Shown here: one piece after another, positions 41,568 to 44,505 of the stretch
How the letters are laid out: every line of letters starts with the position of its first letter
Position numbering within the stretch: position 1 is the first letter of the stretch
Origin: Candidatus Zipacnadia bacterium
GTDB lineage: Bacteria > Armatimonadota > Zipacnadia > Zipacnadales > UBA5352
Direction: 5' to 3'
Assembly: GCA_029820945.1 (NCBI GenBank)
Contig: JALGUJ010000028.1
Coordinates: 1-44,505, forward strand
DNA length: 44,505 bases
Notes under the pieces: generated by a model
What the model was told of the DNA's origin: nothing
What the model saw: only the letters and a program-made list of their open reading frames with translations
Database searches by the model: none
Translations under genes and position numbers: made by a program

Positions 41568-44450
41568 ATGGGACATGCCTCCATGGTGTATCTGGTCCTC
41601 ACGTCCCTGATCGCGGCGCAGATAGCCCTGGCGGAGCCGATCAGGTCCGATGACCACTGGTCGATCCACGCTCAGGACTCCGCGGACGCCTGGGACGCGC
41701 TCATCACCACCGAGAACCTGGCGCTTGGCGCCGCGGCCGCGCTTCAGCCGGAGCCGGCGTATGGCCCGACGCAGGACGAGCGGGATGCCGCGCAGCTCAC
41801 CGATGGGGCGCTAAGCACGCGAGCCGACCAGCACATCTGGCACGACCGCTCGGTCGTGGGCTGGGCCTACCAGGAGCACGTGCGGGTGACGCTGGACCTG
41901 GGGGAGGTGCAGCCCGTAGGGCAGGTCGTCATGCGGGTGCAGACCTCCATCACAGGCCAGGACACGGCGCCGAACGACATCCAGCTCGCGCTCAGCGCCG
42001 ACGGAGAGCACTTCACCCGCGTCCGCACCCTCACTAAGAAGACGCACCCCGAGGACAACCCGGCGCTGACCTACGAGCCCATCGAGCCCACGGACGGCTC
42101 CGTGCACGCATTCGCCATGGACGCGCGATACCGGGCGCGATACGTGAGGTTGGACTTCGCGGTCTGGAAGTACCTGGTCATCGACGAGATCGTGGTCCTG
42201 GCCGCGGAGGGCGAGGTCACCGAGCTTCCCGAGCCGCCGCAGGTCGGGCCCGAGCACCGCGACAACGTCTTCGATCGGCGGGAGCAGTACCGGGAGATGA
42301 TCGAGCCGGGCAACCTGGTGGAGGGTATGGAGCTTCGCTACGCGCCACAGCCGAACTACCGGCTGACCACCGACGACAATGACCCGCGCGACCTCACGGA
42401 TGGGCAGTTCGGGGAGCGGTCGGACGAGCGCATCTGGTTCGAGAAGCCCGCGGTCTGCTGGCAGGGCAGCCCGCTGGTCTCGGTCTTCGTGGAGCTCCAG
42501 CAGGCCCGGCCCATCGATTCGGTGGTGATGCGGCTGCTGGGTGGCGCGGAGCAGGGCGGGCTGGTCTTCCCCGACGAGATCCGCGTGCTGGTGAGCCCCG
42601 ACGGCGAGCGCTACTACCGGGTGAGCGAGCGGCACAGGCGGGGGCTGGACGACCTGACCGCGACCGCCTGGGACCTGCCCGAGGAGGGCATCGCGTGGGT
42701 GCACAACTTCCGGCTGCCGGTGGGCGTGAGGGCCCGGCACCTGGCGGTGCAGATGCTCGCCCGGAAGCAGTTCGTCTGCTCCGACGAGATGGCCGTGGTC
42801 AGGGGCCCCGATGACCTGCCCGAGTTCGTCCCCGATGAGGCCCAGCGGGTCGAGATCGTGACCGAGGGCGTCGCGTTCTCGTCGCACCACGCGGTGCACC
42901 CGATCTGCGCGAACCGCCCGATACGCACCAAGGTCGCCATCATGGATGCGCGCTCAGGCGAGGCCTGGGGCGGGCCCTGCACGATGCTGCTCGACCTGCC
43001 CGACACGGTCGAGGTACTCACGGAGGGCTTCCAGGTGGGGGAGGTCGAGCATGAGGGACGGGCCTTCACCCGCTACGCCATCCCGTGCAACCGCGGCAAG
43101 CTCAGGGAGCTGTACCTCCAGAGCAATCTGCCGGCGGGTGAGCGCGACGTGCTCTTTATGTACGGCGACGCGGGCGAGGGCCCTCGGAACGAGCGGCGCA
43201 TCGAGTGGGAGTCGCTCCAGATCCCGACCGCGCGGCCCTGCCGGCGACTGCACGTGAGCCTGGCGTGGATGGGGGTCGGCCATTGGTACGACGAGTGGCC
43301 GGACGGCATCCGGCACATGCGCGAGATGGGCTTCAACGCGCTGGGCACCTTCCCGCGCTACTGGGGCGAGGAGGACCTGGACCACAGGCTGGAGGCGGTC
43401 GCCGCGGCCCGCGCGCAGGGCATGGAGATCATCCAGAACGAGTCTCCCGCCGGCGCGATCAGCCGCGACCGGGGGCAGGACGAGATCCGCTCGGTGCTCG
43501 CCGACGGCCCAGGCAGGGGTGTCGGCCCCGCGTATCGGGGCCAGTACTACCAGAAGGAGCATGCGGGCTTCGGACAGCACGCGGCTTGGATTAGGCCCGA
43601 CTACATCTTCTATGACATCGAGGCCTACTGGACCGGGGCGCAGGAGGCGCCGCGTTGCGAGCGCTGCCGGCAGCGCTTCGAGGAAGGCGGCTTCGAGGAC
43701 TGGGACGCGTTCCGCGCGGCCATGGGGCGGGAGATCCACGAGGACATGCGGCGGGCCGTAGAACAGGCCGTCGGTGAGGACATCGGCATCGTCTACGGCA
43801 GCTACCGCACACACCCCACGAACGAGCTGAATGACGGGCTGTTCGCGTGGGGCAACCTCTACCCGGACCTGCTGCAGATCGCCATGCCCAGCCTGTACTC
43901 AGGCGGCGACCGCATGCGCGTGGCCAACAGCATCCGGGCGAACCGGGCGCTCATGGACACCAACGACATCATCCCGTGGCTGAGCACGGGCACCTACGGC
44001 GAGTACGAGCCGGTGCGCACGCGCGACCTCGTCCTGGAGGCCCTCGCGAACGGGGCGCGCGGGATCACGTACTACTCGTACCGGAACTTCGACCCGCTGC
44101 ACTTCAAGTACCACGCTGAGGCTATCGACATCGTCGCGCCCATCGAGGACATCTTCGTGGACGGCGTGCCCATCGAGGGTCTAAGCTGCGACAGCGAGCG
44201 CATCAAGGTCTGCGGCATGGTCGCGGGCGGCGAGATGGCGATCCTGGTCTCGAACTACGAGGGCGTGGAGCCCGGCACCACCGTCACCGTCCAGGCGCCC
44301 ATCGAGGGGGAGTCGCAGCTCTGGGACCTGCACTCGCGCGAGAAGCTCGGGACGGTCGCTCCGGGCGGCGCGCTGCAGGTCACGATCGACGAGATCGAGG
44401 CGCACCTGTACTACGTGGGGACCGCCTACGCCGACGAGATCCCGAAGTGA
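41568..44450 (+). CDS. Large exported protein: two discoidin-like domains plus glycosidase-like barrel
   Basis: The product has 960 residues; ATG 41568 has GAGGAGG eight bases upstream. It has a signal peptide (MVYLVLTSLIAAQIALAEP). Two F5/8-type (galactose-binding-like) domains follow: ~50-215 (AQLTDGALSTRADQHIW, RVTLDLGEVQPVGQVVMRVQ, ARYVRLDF) and ~245-420 (DLTDGQFGERSDERIWF, SVFVELQQARPIDSVVMRLL). After a beta-rich linker comes a TIM-barrel-like region (~560-860) with GVGHWYDEWPDGIRHMREMG, YIFYDIEAYW and GITYYSYRNFDPLHFKYH, then a small beta domain. YDIEAYW could hold a catalytic acid. A CERC motif lies in APRCERCRQRFEEGGFED. It is probably a secreted glycan-binding hydrolase; the family number cannot be given. 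Confidence 0.7.
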   Translation: MGHASMVYLVLTSLIAAQIALAEPIRSDDHWSIHAQDSADAWDALITTENLALGAAAALQPEPAYGPTQDERDAAQLTDGALSTRADQHIWHDRSVVGWAYQEHVRVTLDLGEVQPVGQVVMRVQTSITGQDTAPNDIQLALSADGEHFTRVRTLTKKTHPEDNPALTYEPIEPTDGSVHAFAMDARYRARYVRLDFAVWKYLVIDEIVVLAAEGEVTELPEPPQVGPEHRDNVFDRREQYREMIEPGNLVEGMELRYAPQPNYRLTTDDNDPRDLTDGQFGERSDERIWFEKPAVCWQGSPLVSVFVELQQARPIDSVVMRLLGGAEQGGLVFPDEIRVLVSPDGERYYRVSERHRRGLDDLTATAWDLPEEGIAWVHNFRLPVGVRARHLAVQMLARKQFVCSDEMAVVRGPDDLPEFVPDEAQRVEIVTEGVAFSSHHAVHPICANRPIRTKVAIMDARSGEAWGGPCTMLLDLPDTVEVLTEGFQVGEVEHEGRAFTRYAIPCNRGKLRELYLQSNLPAGERDVLFMYGDAGEGPRNERRIEWESLQIPTARPCRRLHVSLAWMGVGHWYDEWPDGIRHMREMGFNALGTFPRYWGEEDLDHRLEAVAAARAQGMEIIQNESPAGAISRDRGQDEIRSVLADGPGRGVGPAYRGQYYQKEHAGFGQHAAWIRPDYIFYDIEAYWTGAQEAPRCERCRQRFEEGGFEDWDAFRAAMGREIHEDMRRAVEQAVGEDIGIVYGSYRTHPTNELNDGLFAWGNLYPDLLQIAMPSLYSGGDRMRVANSIRANRALMDTNDIIPWLSTGTYGEYEPVRTRDLVLEALANGARGITYYSYRNFDPLHFKYHAEAIDIVAPIEDIFVDGVPIEGLSCDSERIKVCGMVAGGEMAILVSNYEGVEPGTTVTVQAPIEGESQLWDLHSREKLGTVAPGGALQVTIDEIEAHLYYVGTAYADEIPK

Positions 44451-44490
44451 GCCCGGCGCTGGTTGAGGGGTCAGCACCGCCTGGCCGGGC
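44451..44490 (+). terminator. Possible terminator of the large exported protein gene
   Basis: GCCCGGC (44451-44457) pairs with GCCGGGC (44484-44490), with an inner GCTG/CAGC pairing. It begins at the base after the stop codon. No U-run follows. Confidence 0.4.
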
Positions 44491-44505
44491 CGAGGTGTAG
44501 AGACG

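Overview
High-GC bacterial DNA (GC-rich third codon positions, frequent GGAGG-type ribosome sites) from a chromosome. Paired DUF1549/DUF1553 and DUF1501 secreted proteins, a GH123-like DUF4091 enzyme, and many exported sugar-binding or sugar-cleaving proteins suggest an uncultivated polysaccharide-degrading lineage of the planctomycete, verrucomicrobial, armatimonadotal or hydrogenedentotal kind. The sequence alone does not decide which.

Layout. Bases 1-3254 are an accessory, partly decayed patch. It holds the 3' end of a DNA methyltransferase, a convergent BsaWI-like restriction enzyme carrying its own XRE-type DNA-binding domain, the C-terminal stump of a type ISP restriction enzyme, a frameshifted exported protein, and the broken 3' end of a second DUF4091 gene. 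Bases 3258-11361 are a co-directional sugar-metabolism cluster: exported DUF4091 glycosidase, DegT-type PLP aminotransferase, polysaccharide-deacetylase-like protein, amidohydrolase/uronate-isomerase-like enzyme and fucose/arabinose-isomerase-like enzyme, followed by a strong hairpin. A short frameshifted gene lies inside it. Bases 11400-12530 hold repeat and IS3 debris and a small exported propeller-like protein. Bases 12727-16570 hold tRNA-Asn, an alpha/beta hydrolase, YraN, an MBL-fold hydrolase, tRNA-Asp, and a serine-recombinase fragment whose last codons run through the terminator of tRNA-Asp and stop inside the tRNA.

Bases 16929-29640 are the most striking part. Two paralogous three-gene cassettes (DUF1549/DUF1553, Tat-type DUF1501, PPC-domain beta-sandwich protein) face each other tail to tail. 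Each carries a different fourth gene at its 3' end: a Rid/chorismatase-like protein in one and an unrecognised exported protein in the other. Bases 30026-32450 hold damaged or truncated genes around a small intact exported protein with a good promoter. Bases 32850-41417 hold a second alpha/beta hydrolase, a two-component set (OmpR-type regulator, membrane PAS histidine kinase, stand-alone receiver), a cold-shock protein with promoter and terminator, an alpha-glucan phosphorylase and a DUF1284 protein. The window ends with a large exported protein with two discoidin-like domains and a predicted glycosidase barrel.

The apparent biology is extracellular glycan capture and cleavage (DUF4091, discoidin/TIM-barrel, LamG-like and PPC proteins), intracellular conversion of an unknown, possibly amino-, sugar (3.2-11.4 kb cluster), and glucan storage turnover. 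No substrate can be assigned from sequence alone. All family assignments are by recognition of motifs; no database search was run.
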